NCBI RefSeq assembly: GCF_003412455.1
Contig: NZ_QTJU01000001.1
Coordinates: 248,001-312,000, forward strand
Reading direction: 5' to 3'
Length of the DNA stretch: 64,000 bases
From: Deminuibacter soli
GTDB taxonomy: Bacteria > Bacteroidota > Bacteroidia > Chitinophagales > Chitinophagaceae
The position numbers and the translations under genes were made by a program. The notes under the pieces are model-generated. The model was given only the letters and a program-made list of their open reading frames with translations, was not told where the DNA came from and ran no database searches. Position 1 is the stretch's first letter. Every line of letters starts with the position of its first letter. Below are positions 52,274 to 61,120 of this stretch, piece after piece.

Positions 52274-52735
52274 ATGAAAATATTAATGGTTTGTTTGGGT
52301 AATATCTGCCGCAGCCCGCTCGCAGAAGGCATTTTGCAAAGCAAGGCAGATGCGGCTAACCTGGGCTGGACAGTGCACAGCGCCGGTACGGCCGGGTATC
52401 ATACCGGCGAACCGCCGCACCACTTATCGCAAAAAGTAGCCAAACTCAACGGTATCAATATCAGCAGCCACGAAGGCCGCAGGTTTACCGCAGCGGATAT
52501 GGATACGTACGATTTGATTTATGTAATGGATGCCCAAAATTACCAGGACGTAAAAAAAATAGCCCGCGACAAATGGGCCGAACACAAAACAAACCTTATC
52601 CTGAATGAACTGCACCCCGGCGAAAACCGCGGCGTGCCCGATCCCTGGTACGGCACCGAAGAAGGCTATCACCAGGTGTACGATATGCTTAGCAAGGCAA
52701 GCGATCTGATTATTGAAAAATACGGCAGGCGCTAA
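52274..52735 (+). CDS. Low-molecular-weight protein tyrosine phosphatase
   Basis: This 153-residue phosphatase has the active-site loop CLGNICRS (C7-x5-R13) at its N-terminus and the general acid D123 in the DPWYG motif, so it should be active. Such enzymes act on phosphotyrosine proteins, often of polysaccharide export; no exopolysaccharide genes are adjacent. The ATG at 52274 is used instead of the overlapping TTG at 52271. It lies 48 bp before hisS. Confidence 0.94.
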   Translation: MKILMVCLGNICRSPLAEGILQSKADAANLGWTVHSAGTAGYHTGEPPHHLSQKVAKLNGINISSHEGRRFTAADMDTYDLIYVMDAQNYQDVKKIARDKWAEHKTNLILNELHPGENRGVPDPWYGTEEGYHQVYDMLSKASDLIIEKYGRR

Positions 52736-52783
52736 CACCACACCCGTTACAAACATTTACACATCTTTCATTCTGTATACAAA

Positions 52784-54154
52784 ATGAGCAAACCCAGTTT
52801 ACCGCAAGGCACACGCGATTTTGGCGCAACCGTAGTAAGAAAACGCAACTTCATTTTCAATACCATCCGCAGTGTGTTTGAACTGTACGGCTTTCAGCCC
52901 CTCGAAACACCGGCCATGGAAAACATGGAAACATTAATGGGCAAATACGGGGAAGAAGGCGATAAGCTCATTTTTAAAATACTCAACAACGGGCTCGATA
53001 ACCAGGATAAACTGGAAAAAACAAAAGCCGGGTTCGATAAAATCATGGAAGGAAAAAACAGCACTGCCATTACCGAAAAGGCCCTGCGTTATGATTTAAC
53101 CATCCCCTTCGCCCGCTATGTAGCCATGAACCATGGCCAGCTCACGTTTCCCTTTAAACGCTACCAGGTACAGCCTGTATGGCGTGCAGACCGACCGCAG
53201 CGCGGCCGCTACCGGGAGTTTTATCAATGCGATGCCGATGTGGTAGGCAGTAAATCACTCATCAATGAAGTAGAATTAACCAATATATACAGCACGGTTT
53301 TCAGCAAGCTGAACATACCGGTAGAAATACATCTCAACAACCGCAAAGTACTGGCAGCACTGGCCGAAGTGTGCGGCGGCACGGATAAACTGGTAGATAT
53401 CACGATCGCTATTGACAAGCTGGATAAAATAGGCATCGACAAGGTAAAAGAAGAACTGATTCAACGTGGTTTAACGGAAACCCAGGTTAACCAGATTGCC
53501 GCTTACCTCAATATCAGCGGCTCCAATACCGAACGACTGCAACAGGTAAATGCCCTGGTTGGCAACACCGAAAACGGCCGTAAAGGTGTGGAAGAACTGC
53601 AGTTCATTGTAGACTATATTGCCGCGCAACCCGGCGTACAACCCAATATAGTACTCGATTTCACCCTTGCACGCGGATTGAATTATTACACCGGCACCAT
53701 CTACGAAATAAAAGCACTGAATGTGCAGATGGGCAGCATTGGTGGTGGCGGCCGGTACGATGACTTAACCGGTTTGTTTGGCGTACCCAACCTGCCAGGT
53801 GTAGGCATCAGCTTTGGCGTTGACCGTATTTATGATGTAATGGAAGAACTGCAGCTGTTTCCCGAAGAAGTGCAAACAGGTACACAGGTATTGTTCTTCA
53901 ACCTTGGTGAAGCAGAAAGCAAAAAAGCATTTGAACTGATGCAGCAACTGCGCAGCAATGGCATCCGCTGCGAACTGTTTCACGAGCAAACCAAGTTCGA
54001 CAAGCAGTTTAAATATGCTGAAAAGAAAAATATCCCGTATGCCATCATCCTCGGCAGCACCGAATTGCAGCAGCAAACCTGTGTGGTACGCAACCTGGTA
54101 AGTGGTGAGCAAACAACCATTCAGCAAACAGAGTTACTGCAACAACAGTTTTAA
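52784..54154 (+). CDS. hisS: Histidyl-tRNA synthetase
   Basis: This 456-residue class II synthetase shows motif 1 (QPLETPAMEN), motif 2 (VWRADRPQRGRYREFYQCDADV), the histidine-A site ARGLNYYTGTIYE, motif 3 (GVGISFGVDRI) and a C-terminal anticodon-binding domain (VLFFNLGEAESKKAFELMQQL). It charges tRNA-His. Start ATG at 52784. Length is in the usual range for the Bacteroidota form. Confidence 0.97.
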   Translation: MSKPSLPQGTRDFGATVVRKRNFIFNTIRSVFELYGFQPLETPAMENMETLMGKYGEEGDKLIFKILNNGLDNQDKLEKTKAGFDKIMEGKNSTAITEKALRYDLTIPFARYVAMNHGQLTFPFKRYQVQPVWRADRPQRGRYREFYQCDADVVGSKSLINEVELTNIYSTVFSKLNIPVEIHLNNRKVLAALAEVCGGTDKLVDITIAIDKLDKIGIDKVKEELIQRGLTETQVNQIAAYLNISGSNTERLQQVNALVGNTENGRKGVEELQFIVDYIAAQPGVQPNIVLDFTLARGLNYYTGTIYEIKALNVQMGSIGGGGRYDDLTGLFGVPNLPGVGISFGVDRIYDVMEELQLFPEEVQTGTQVLFFNLGEAESKKAFELMQQLRSNGIRCELFHEQTKFDKQFKYAEKKNIPYAIILGSTELQQQTCVVRNLVSGEQTTIQQTELLQQQF

Positions 54155-54204
54155 ATACAATTTGGCATAGTATTCGGAATATCTTCTCGTTCAATTTTAA
54201 TACA

Positions 54205-54693
54205 ATGAGAAGATATTTTGTTTTTAGCCTGGCCCTGTTGGCTGTACTGGCATTATCGTGCAGCAAAAAAACCGTACCTGCAAAGAATGTAAACGCCGCA
54301 ATTGTTTACCCTGATAAAAACGGTAACACCACGGCAACACCGGCTCCGGGCACACCCGCAGCACCCGGCACCACAACGCCTGCCGCGCCTGTTACCAACG
54401 AGCGCATACTGGTAATACTCGATAAAGGCGGCCGCCTCGCAGCATCACAGTCATCACTGCCGCCTTATGTAGCAGCCAACACCAAACAGTTGCCGCAAAG
54501 CACACCGCTTACAGCAGAGCAACGCAATAACCTGCTGGCACGTCAAAAAACCTTGCTGCCACTGGCCCTGTATGTTCCCGATGCATATGCAGGCAAATCG
54601 CCACGCGGCCAGTTTTACAAATACAAAAGCAAGTTCTGGTACTGGAAAAAAGCAGACGGCTTTTACTACCTCGATGAGATTTATTATAAATAG
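54205..54693 (+). CDS. Hypothetical lipoprotein
   Basis: This 162-residue precursor has a signal peptide and lipobox LALSC, then a threonine/alanine/proline-rich linker and a C-terminal domain ending in aromatic, tyrosine-rich sequence (YKSKFWYWKKADGFYYLDEIYYK). It is not assigned to a family. It is probably anchored to a membrane and periplasmic or surface exposed. It lies 50 bp after hisS and is followed by a bidirectional terminator. Confidence 0.75.
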   Translation: MRRYFVFSLALLAVLALSCSKKTVPAKNVNAAIVYPDKNGNTTATPAPGTPAAPGTTTPAAPVTNERILVILDKGGRLAASQSSLPPYVAANTKQLPQSTPLTAEQRNNLLARQKTLLPLALYVPDAYAGKSPRGQFYKYKSKFWYWKKADGFYYLDEIYYK

Positions 54694-54721
54694 GGAATAG
54701 CTCTTAGCCTTTACAAATAGC

Positions 54722-54760
54722 AAAGAGGCCATCGCATACACCAGATGCGATGGCCTCTTT
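54722..54760. terminator. Bidirectional terminator
   Basis: A perfect 16-bp stem, AAAGAGGCCATCGCAT with ATGCGATGGCCTCTTT around a 7-base loop, lies between the convergent lipoprotein and thiolase genes. Confidence 0.9.
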
Positions 54761-54810
54761 ATGTTCTTCCTATACGCTCCAACTTTAAACTTCAAACATT
54801 CAACTTTAAA

Positions 54811-56004
54811 CTACACCCCCTCATATATCACCGCAGCACCCTGCCCCACACCCACACACATTGTAGCCAGCCCGTATTTCCCTTGCTGCCTGCGAAGCTC
54901 GTGCAGTAACGTAGCCGAAATACGTGCACCACTGCAACCCAGCGGATGACCGATAGCAATGGCCCCGCCATTTACGTTCACGATAGCAGGGTTAATGTTT
55001 AAATCCTGCATACAGGCCAGGCTTTGGGCAGCGAATGCCTCATTCAGCTCTGCAAGCGACAGGTCGTTGATACCGATACCCGCACGCTGTAATGCCTTTG
55101 TAGTGGCAGGCACCGGGCCAATACCCATAATCGCAGGATCAACCCCGGCAACAGCCATCGATACCACGCGTGCCAGCGGTTGCAGGTTAAACAGCTTTAC
55201 CGCTTCTTCACTGGCCAGCAGCAAGGCAGCAGCCCCATCATTAATACCCGATGAATTGCCCGCAGTAACAGATCCGTCTTTTGCAAACGCAGGTTTCAGT
55301 GCAGCCAGCTTCTCCAGCGATGTCTCGCGTGGATGTTCATCCTGGTTTACCACCGATGGTTCCCGGTTATTGGTAATCTCTACCGGCACCAGTTCGGCAG
55401 TCCATTTGCCTGCAGCCAGCGCAGCGGCATATTTCTGTTGCGAAGCCAGCGCAAATGCATCCTGGCGCTCCCGGCTGATGTTCCATTGTTTGGCTACATT
55501 CTCTGCTGTTTCGCCCATGCTGTAGGGATAATACAGGTCAGTGAGCTTTTTATTGGGGAAACGCCAGCCAATGGTGGTATCATACAAGCTGGTATCGCGG
55601 CTCCACGCACCATCTGCCTTCGGCATTACCAGCGGGGCGCGGGTCATGCTTTCTACGCCGCCGGCAATATACAGCAGCCCCTCGTTACATTGAATGGCCC
55701 GCGCAGCATCCATAACTGCCTGTAAGCCAGACGCACAAAGCCGGTTCACCGTATTACCCGCCACCGAAACAGGTAAACCGGCCAGTAATGCGGCCATACG
55801 GGCTACATTACGGTTGTCTTCCCCGGCCTGGTTGGCATCGCCGGCTATCACATCTTCAATAGCAGCAGGGTCAATACCCGGGTTTCTTTTCAGTAAGGCT
55901 TTGATTACAAGAGCCAGTAAATCATCCGGGCGTACGGAGGAGAGTTTACCGCCATAGCGGCCAATGGGTGTGCGAACGGCGTCTATTACATAAGCTGTCT
56001 TCAT
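54811..56004 (-). CDS. Acetyl-CoA acetyltransferase (thiolase)
   Basis: This 397-residue thiolase has all catalytic residues: C90 in NRLCASG, H353 in GHPLGCSGAR and C383 near the C-terminus (CVGVGQG). The enzyme class interconverts acyl-CoA plus acetyl-CoA and 3-ketoacyl-CoA. The PcaF/FadA-like length and the VESMTRAPLVMPK segment suggest beta-oxidation or oxoadipate use instead of biosynthesis. No partner dehydrogenase gene is nearby, so the substrate is open. Confidence 0.94.
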   Translation of the reverse strand: MKTAYVIDAVRTPIGRYGGKLSSVRPDDLLALVIKALLKRNPGIDPAAIEDVIAGDANQAGEDNRNVARMAALLAGLPVSVAGNTVNRLCASGLQAVMDAARAIQCNEGLLYIAGGVESMTRAPLVMPKADGAWSRDTSLYDTTIGWRFPNKKLTDLYYPYSMGETAENVAKQWNISRERQDAFALASQQKYAAALAAGKWTAELVPVEITNNREPSVVNQDEHPRETSLEKLAALKPAFAKDGSVTAGNSSGINDGAAALLLASEEAVKLFNLQPLARVVSMAVAGVDPAIMGIGPVPATTKALQRAGIGINDLSLAELNEAFAAQSLACMQDLNINPAIVNVNGGAIAIGHPLGCSGARISATLLHELRRQQGKYGLATMCVGVGQGAAVIYEGV

Positions 56005-56200
56005 TCAATGGAGCTTTCGTTTTGTACGGGTCTACCCTGCTCAATGCCAGCCAGTTAACCTTTTTTCGGGCCATAGCGGCGGGAAATTGGTGTACAGCGC
56101 AACGGCATTGGGTCTGTCACCCGGTTGTCAATTATGCTGCGCAAAGGAACAGAAAACCTTATAATCTGTGAAATACACCTGAAATGCTTTTAACTATGAT

Positions 56201-56208
56201 TACCTTTG
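56201..56208 (+). promoter_or_regulatory. -7 box abutting the rlmN start
   Basis: TACCTTTG matches TAnnTTTG and ends 4 bp before the ATG at 56213. Transcription would begin at or very near the start codon. The -33 element is weak. Confidence 0.45.
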
Positions 56209-56212
56209 CACG

Positions 56213-57283
56213 ATGATCGCCGCGCAGTTACAAAATATCCGCCACCTCGAGTTGCCTGAACTGGAGAAGTTTTTCACAGAAATGGGTGAGCAGAAATTCA
56301 GGGCAAAACAGGTGTACGAATGGCTTTGGCAAAAACACGCCCACACGTTTGCCGATATGACCAACCTGAGCAAGGAACTGCGCCAGAAACTGGGCGACCG
56401 CTTTACCCTTCCTGCCTTAACCGTTGATGCTACCCAATACAGCGAAGACGGTACCGTTAAAAGCCGCTTCAGAACACACGACGGACACCTGGTAGAAGGT
56501 GTGCTGATCCCCACAGACAGCCGCCAGACAGCCTGCGTATCTTCCCAGATCGGTTGCAGCCTCAGCTGTAAATTCTGCGCCACCGGCTATATGGACCGCA
56601 AGCGCAACCTCAATTACGATGAAATTTACGACGAGGTGGTGCTCATTAACGAGCAGGCAGAAAAAGTATACAACAAAAAGCTTTCTAACATCGTGTTCAT
56701 GGGTATGGGCGAACCCCTGCTCAACTACAGCAATGTAATGAAGGCCATCGAAAAAATATCTTCTCCCGAAGGGTTGGGCATGAGCCCCAGGCGCATCACG
56801 GTATCTACTGCCGGTGTGGCCAAGATGATCAGGAAAATGGGGGATGACAAGGTTCGTTTCAAACTCGCACTCTCCCTGCACGCGGCCAATGATGCCAAGC
56901 GCAATGAGATCATGCCCATCAACGAAACCAATAACATCAAGGTGCTGATAGAAGCGCTGAACTATTTTTACAGGCAAACCAAGAACGAAATCACGTTTGA
57001 ATATATCCTGTTTAAAGATCTTAACGATTCACAAAAAGATGCGGACGAACTGGTAAAGATTTACCGCCAGGTGCCTGCAGACCTCGTGAACATTATCGAG
57101 TACAACCCGATTGATGCGTTCCAATTCTCTAAACCTGATGAAGAAAGGGTACAGCATTTTATGCAATACCTCGAAGCCAACAAGGTAAACGCACACCTGC
57201 GCAGAAGCCGTGGCAAAGACATTGACGCCGCCTGCGGACAGCTGGCCAACAAAGGCGATAACCAGGCCCTACAGCCCGCTTAA
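56213..57283 (+). CDS. rlmN: 23S rRNA (A2503-C2)/tRNA (A37-C2) methyltransferase RlmN
   Basis: This 356-residue radical-SAM enzyme has the cluster motif C115-x3-C119-x2-C122 (CSLSCKFC) and C341 near the C-terminus, the residue methylated during catalysis. GMGEPLLNY and SLHAANDAKRNEIMP are further family marks. It methylates the peptidyl-transferase adenosine. The first possible start after the -7 box is the ATG at 56213, leaving almost no 5' leader. Confidence 0.96.
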   Translation: MIAAQLQNIRHLELPELEKFFTEMGEQKFRAKQVYEWLWQKHAHTFADMTNLSKELRQKLGDRFTLPALTVDATQYSEDGTVKSRFRTHDGHLVEGVLIPTDSRQTACVSSQIGCSLSCKFCATGYMDRKRNLNYDEIYDEVVLINEQAEKVYNKKLSNIVFMGMGEPLLNYSNVMKAIEKISSPEGLGMSPRRITVSTAGVAKMIRKMGDDKVRFKLALSLHAANDAKRNEIMPINETNNIKVLIEALNYFYRQTKNEITFEYILFKDLNDSQKDADELVKIYRQVPADLVNIIEYNPIDAFQFSKPDEERVQHFMQYLEANKVNAHLRRSRGKDIDAACGQLANKGDNQALQPA

Positions 57284-57360
57284 CCCGTCGCAAACACATA
57301 CACAAGCCGTATCACTACGGCATTTTTATACCTGTTGTAAAACAGCAAAACACACTCACC

Positions 57361-58506
57361 ATGAGTAACAAACAGTTCGAGAAGTTCATTAACAAAAACA
57401 CGGGCGCTCACAAAAAAGAAGCCATCCGCCAGGAGAAAAGGCAGGTAAAAGCTGAGCTGCGCGCACAAGGCGAAGAAGCCCGCAAACGCAACGAAGACAA
57501 ATACCGCGAGGTTACGCCCAGAAACAAGCCATCCGCTTCACCCAAACCATCCACTCCATTATTTAACGGCAAACCCCTTGAGCAGCCGCTGAAACCGGCA
57601 CGGGTAAAAAAAGAAGCACCCAAAAAACAAGGTGGCGCCGCCTTCAGGGAATTTCCTGCAGCATCGGCCAGCATCAGCAAAGCCGCTGCCAGTGTGCAGA
57701 AAAAGGAGAAACCCGAAGCACCTGCACCACAGGCGCCTGCCATCAAATCAACCGCTGTTGAAGGCGAAATGCCCCTCAACAAGTACATTGCCCATGCAGG
57801 CATCTGCGGCCGCCGCGAAGCTGCCGATCTGGTGAAAGAAGGCAAGGTTACCGTAAACGGCGACAAGATATTTGAACCGGGTTTTAAAGTAACCGAGAAA
57901 GACAAGGTTACCGTAAAGGGCAAACAGGTGTTCCTGCAAAAGAATGCCGTGTATATCCTCATCAACAAACCCAAGGACTATATTACCACTGCCAAAGATC
58001 CTGAAGGCCGTAAAACCGTGCTGGATCTGCTGAAAGGCGCCACACAGGAACGCATTTACCCCGTAGGCAGGCTCGACCGCAACACTACCGGCGTATTAAT
58101 CATGACCAACGATGGAGAGTTGGCGCAAAAGCTTACCCACCCATCGTACGAGATCAAAAAGGTATACGAGGTAAGATTGGATAAACCAGTTACCAAAAAA
58201 GACATGGATGCCATCGTAAACGGTATCACGCTCGAAGATGGTTTTATCACTGCCGATTCAGTTGGTTATGCAGATGCGAAGGATAAAAGCGTGGTGGGTA
58301 TAGAAATTCATAGCGGCCGCAACCGCATTGTACGCCGTATTTTTGAACACCTCGGGTATACGGTAAAAAACCTTGACCGCGTCATGTTCGCCAACCTTAC
58401 CAAGAAAAATGTAGACCGCGGTAAATGGCGTTACCTCAATGAAAAAGAAGTGCGTTTGCTTAAATACATGAATCAATCATTCGTTCGTAAAAAAGGAGAA
58501 GCATAG
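57361..58506 (+). CDS. RsuA/RluB-family pseudouridine synthase with basic N-terminal extension
   Basis: This 381-residue protein has residues 1-130 as a lysine/alanine/proline-rich disordered extension. An S4 RNA-binding domain (MPLNKYIAHAGICGRREAADLVKEGKVTVNG) follows, and a catalytic domain with the aspartate in VGRLDRNTTGVLIMTNDGEL. It is probably the RluB-type enzyme modifying 23S rRNA. The extension is commonly found in Bacteroidota members. It is followed after 2 bp by a second pseudouridine synthase. Confidence 0.92.
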   Translation: MSNKQFEKFINKNTGAHKKEAIRQEKRQVKAELRAQGEEARKRNEDKYREVTPRNKPSASPKPSTPLFNGKPLEQPLKPARVKKEAPKKQGGAAFREFPAASASISKAAASVQKKEKPEAPAPQAPAIKSTAVEGEMPLNKYIAHAGICGRREAADLVKEGKVTVNGDKIFEPGFKVTEKDKVTVKGKQVFLQKNAVYILINKPKDYITTAKDPEGRKTVLDLLKGATQERIYPVGRLDRNTTGVLIMTNDGELAQKLTHPSYEIKKVYEVRLDKPVTKKDMDAIVNGITLEDGFITADSVGYADAKDKSVVGIEIHSGRNRIVRRIFEHLGYTVKNLDRVMFANLTKKNVDRGKWRYLNEKEVRLLKYMNQSFVRKKGEA

Positions 58507-58508
58507 TT

Positions 58509-59234
58509 ATGATAAAAACAGGTGTAGAAGTACTTGTTGAAAATGATTGCTTCATCGCTATCAACAAACCCGCCAGGTTACTGAGCATACCCGACAGGGA
58601 AGGAAAAGACATATCGCTGAAGAAAATACTGGAAGAGCAATATGGCAAAGGAAATATTTTCACCGTGCACAGGCTCGACCGCGATACCAGCGGTGTAATT
58701 GTATTTGCCAAAGACGAAGCCACACACAAACAGCTCTCCGCCTTGTTTGAAGGCAGGGACGTAGAGAAATATTATGTTGGTCTTGTACAGGGCACGCCTT
58801 TCAGCGACAAAGGCAGCATAGAAGAACCCATTATGGAACACCCCGGCAAAATCACTAAAATGATGACGCACCAGAAGGGTAAACCATCGCACACCGAATA
58901 TGAAGTGCTCGAAAAGTTCCGCCGCTATACGCTGATGCGCTTTCAGATTCATACCGGCCGTACGCACCAGATTCGTGTGCACATGCAGCACATGGGCAAT
59001 TCTATTGTGTGTGATGAGCTGTATGGTTCTGCTGAGCCCATCTTTATTTCTGCGCTCAAAAACAATTATCATTTGTCTAAGAAAGAAGATGCGGAACGCC
59101 CTATTCTTTCGCGCCTGGCCTTGCACTCACAACAACTGAAGTTTACCTTCAATGATGTTGAGTACAATATTGAAGCCCCGCTACCGAAAGACTTAAGAGC
59201 CTTGCTGCAGCAAATGCGCAAACTGAAAGCCTAG
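58509..59234 (+). CDS. RluA-family pseudouridine synthase
   Basis: This 241-residue enzyme lacks an S4 domain. The catalytic aspartate is in VHRLDRDTSGVIVFAK and the RluA signature HTGRTHQIRVHMQHMG is intact. It isomerises uridine in rRNA or tRNA; size and lack of S4 suggest a RluA/TruC-like tRNA or rRNA role. It is translationally coupled to the preceding gene (2-bp gap) and closed by a terminator. Confidence 0.94.
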   Translation: MIKTGVEVLVENDCFIAINKPARLLSIPDREGKDISLKKILEEQYGKGNIFTVHRLDRDTSGVIVFAKDEATHKQLSALFEGRDVEKYYVGLVQGTPFSDKGSIEEPIMEHPGKITKMMTHQKGKPSHTEYEVLEKFRRYTLMRFQIHTGRTHQIRVHMQHMGNSIVCDELYGSAEPIFISALKNNYHLSKKEDAERPILSRLALHSQQLKFTFNDVEYNIEAPLPKDLRALLQQMRKLKA

Positions 59235-59257
59235 GCAATCGGCACAATTAATTTACA

Positions 59258-59290
59258 AACCGGTGTACCACAAGTGCACCGGTTTTTTTT
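59258..59290 (+). terminator. Terminator after the pseudouridine synthase pair
   Basis: AACCGGTG...CACCGGTT with an 11-base loop is followed by eight or more T residues. Confidence 0.85.
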
Positions 59291-59307
59291 TGCGCAACGC
59301 TCTGCTC

Positions 59308-60009
59308 TTACCGCTTCTGCGCTTGCTGCTGAACATTGCCCGGTTTATATTTATTAGGATTAGGGCAGGTAGAACGCAGCCCGTCAATATGCTCAAACAA
59401 ATGCTTGTCTATGTGATTCCACATAGGATCCAGTATAAAATCAACGCCTTCCCTCCGCGCCAGTTTGGATGCAGGCACAAAATCGGAATCGCCGGAGATA
59501 AGAACAATCTGGCGCACAAAACGCTTCAACGAAAGTGATGCAATGTCTACCCCGATCTTCATATCAATCCCTTTCTGCCGCATTTCATAAACAACATCTG
59601 TATCTTTCAGATCCTCAATTTTCAATGTTCCATTCAACAGTTGTTTGGTTATATCCGGTTTAATCACCCAGTTAGAAGTATCCTTGATAGCCCCCAGCCT
59701 CAGTGCAACTTTCCGCTTCTTTTTTAATTCTTCAAACAGCTGAAGCCGGTAACTTGCCTGTGGTGTTTTGGAGAAATCAACCGCCTTCTTTGTAACCGGA
59801 TTGTGTGCTTTTTTTAACAGCGGCTCACTGTCGTAGTAAAAAATCCGGTATAAATGTTCGTTAGCGCCAATATGCCTGTGCGCAATGGTGTACAGATTTT
59901 TTGCAACCTGCCCGGGTGAATGTTGCCAGCCGTTGTAATATACCTTGGCGTATTGTTTTAAGAAGAATGCACCATCTATCAGAATAGCAGTGGAGTGATT
60001 ATGTGTCAT
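59308..60009 (-). CDS. NYN-domain (LabA/DUF88-like) protein
   Basis: This 233-residue PIN-like protein has the acidic pocket of NYN nucleases: D12 in AILIDGAFF, D155 in GVDIAS, and D174/D176 in SGDSDFVP. It is predicted to cut RNA. The C-terminal tail is basic (NPNKYKPGNVQQQAQKR). It is convergent with the pseudouridine synthase genes; target unknown. Confidence 0.9.
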   Translation of the reverse strand: MTHNHSTAILIDGAFFLKQYAKVYYNGWQHSPGQVAKNLYTIAHRHIGANEHLYRIFYYDSEPLLKKAHNPVTKKAVDFSKTPQASYRLQLFEELKKKRKVALRLGAIKDTSNWVIKPDITKQLLNGTLKIEDLKDTDVVYEMRQKGIDMKIGVDIASLSLKRFVRQIVLISGDSDFVPASKLARREGVDFILDPMWNHIDKHLFEHIDGLRSTCPNPNKYKPGNVQQQAQKR

Positions 60010-60271
60010 AGGTTAAGCATAAAAAAGCCTTTGGGTTGGCATTCTCGCTATAAATACAAAAAAACCAAATAGAGAATACGTGGCCAAAGGCGTTATTAAT
60101 ATTGCTAAACTACATATCCTTTTTAAAATTCAAAATTAAAATTTATAGTGTCTGTGTCTCAGGCATATAATAATAAAAAAAGTCCCGCTAGACAACGGGA
60201 CCGTAAACGAGTACAAAGAAAAATAAACCATTATGTAAATCTTTCACCGGGCATTAACCGGCTCAAGGCAG
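60010..60271. other. Intergenic with two hairpins
   Basis: A long imperfect hairpin lies at 60028-60091 (GCCTTTGG with CCAAAGGC; ATTCTC with GAGAAT). A terminator, GTCCCG (60182-60187) with CGGGAC (60196-60201), is followed on the minus strand by seven T residues and belongs to the peroxiredoxin gene. No ORF is seen. Confidence 0.55.
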
Positions 60272-60907
60272 TTATTTATTTGGTTGCGGCGTATAACGCA
60301 GGTAAGGTTTTACCACTTCAATTCCTTTAGGGAATTTTTTAATGGCATCTTCAGTGCTTACGGCTGGTACCACAATCACCTGTTCACCTTCCTGCCAGTT
60401 GGCGGGTGTGGCTACACTGTAGTTAGCCGTTAGTTGCAGTGAATCTATCACACGCAATACTTCATTGAAGTTGCGGCCTGTAGAGGCAGGATAGGTAATG
60501 GTTAATTTTACTTTTTTATCAGGACCGATCACAAACAGTGAGCGAACGGTAAATGTTTCTGAAGCATTGGGGTGAATCATGCCGTATTGGTTGGCAACGC
60601 TCTTGTCTTCGTCGGCAATAATGGGGAAACCAACAGTCACATTTTGTGTTTCGTTAATATCACCAATCCAGCCCAGGTGTTTATCCAGTGAATCTACGCT
60701 CAGTGCCAGCACCTTTACATTGCGTTTGGCAAATTCCTCCTGCAGCAGCGCGGTTTTACCCAGTTCAGTAGTGCATACCGGGGTGTAATCAGCAGGGTGT
60801 GAAAACAATACTCCCCAGCCGGTACCCAGGTACTCGTAAAAATCAAGGTCGCCTGCAGTTGTCTTTGCCTGGAAATTTGGTGCAATATCACCTAAACGTA
60901 AGCTCAT
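60272..60907 (-). CDS. 1-Cys peroxiredoxin (Prx6 type)
   Basis: This 211-residue peroxidase reduces H2O2 and alkyl hydroperoxides through peroxidatic C45 in HPADYTPVCTTELG. No resolving cysteine is visible, and the length and C-terminal extension (WQEGEQVIVVPAVSTEDAIKKFP) are typical of Prx6 enzymes. It is transcribed alone, with a terminator in the following intergenic region. Confidence 0.95.
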   Translation of the reverse strand: MSLRLGDIAPNFQAKTTAGDLDFYEYLGTGWGVLFSHPADYTPVCTTELGKTALLQEEFAKRNVKVLALSVDSLDKHLGWIGDINETQNVTVGFPIIADEDKSVANQYGMIHPNASETFTVRSLFVIGPDKKVKLTITYPASTGRNFNEVLRVIDSLQLTANYSVATPANWQEGEQVIVVPAVSTEDAIKKFPKGIEVVKPYLRYTPQPNK

Positions 60908-61120
60908 GGTTATTTTTATTTAGATGCCGAAGATATTAATTCCCTACTAAAATGGTAGAGAATGAAGCTATTTTTTTTGAAGAATTTCCTTCAGGCGGTA
61001 ATAACCAACCATTAAGCTTACAATAAGCAGGTTAAAATGTATATGCGTAACCTGTTTTAACGGGTACCAGCATGGTATGCATGGGTTCCCTTGCAATACC
61101 ACAAATGAATTCTTTTTGCG

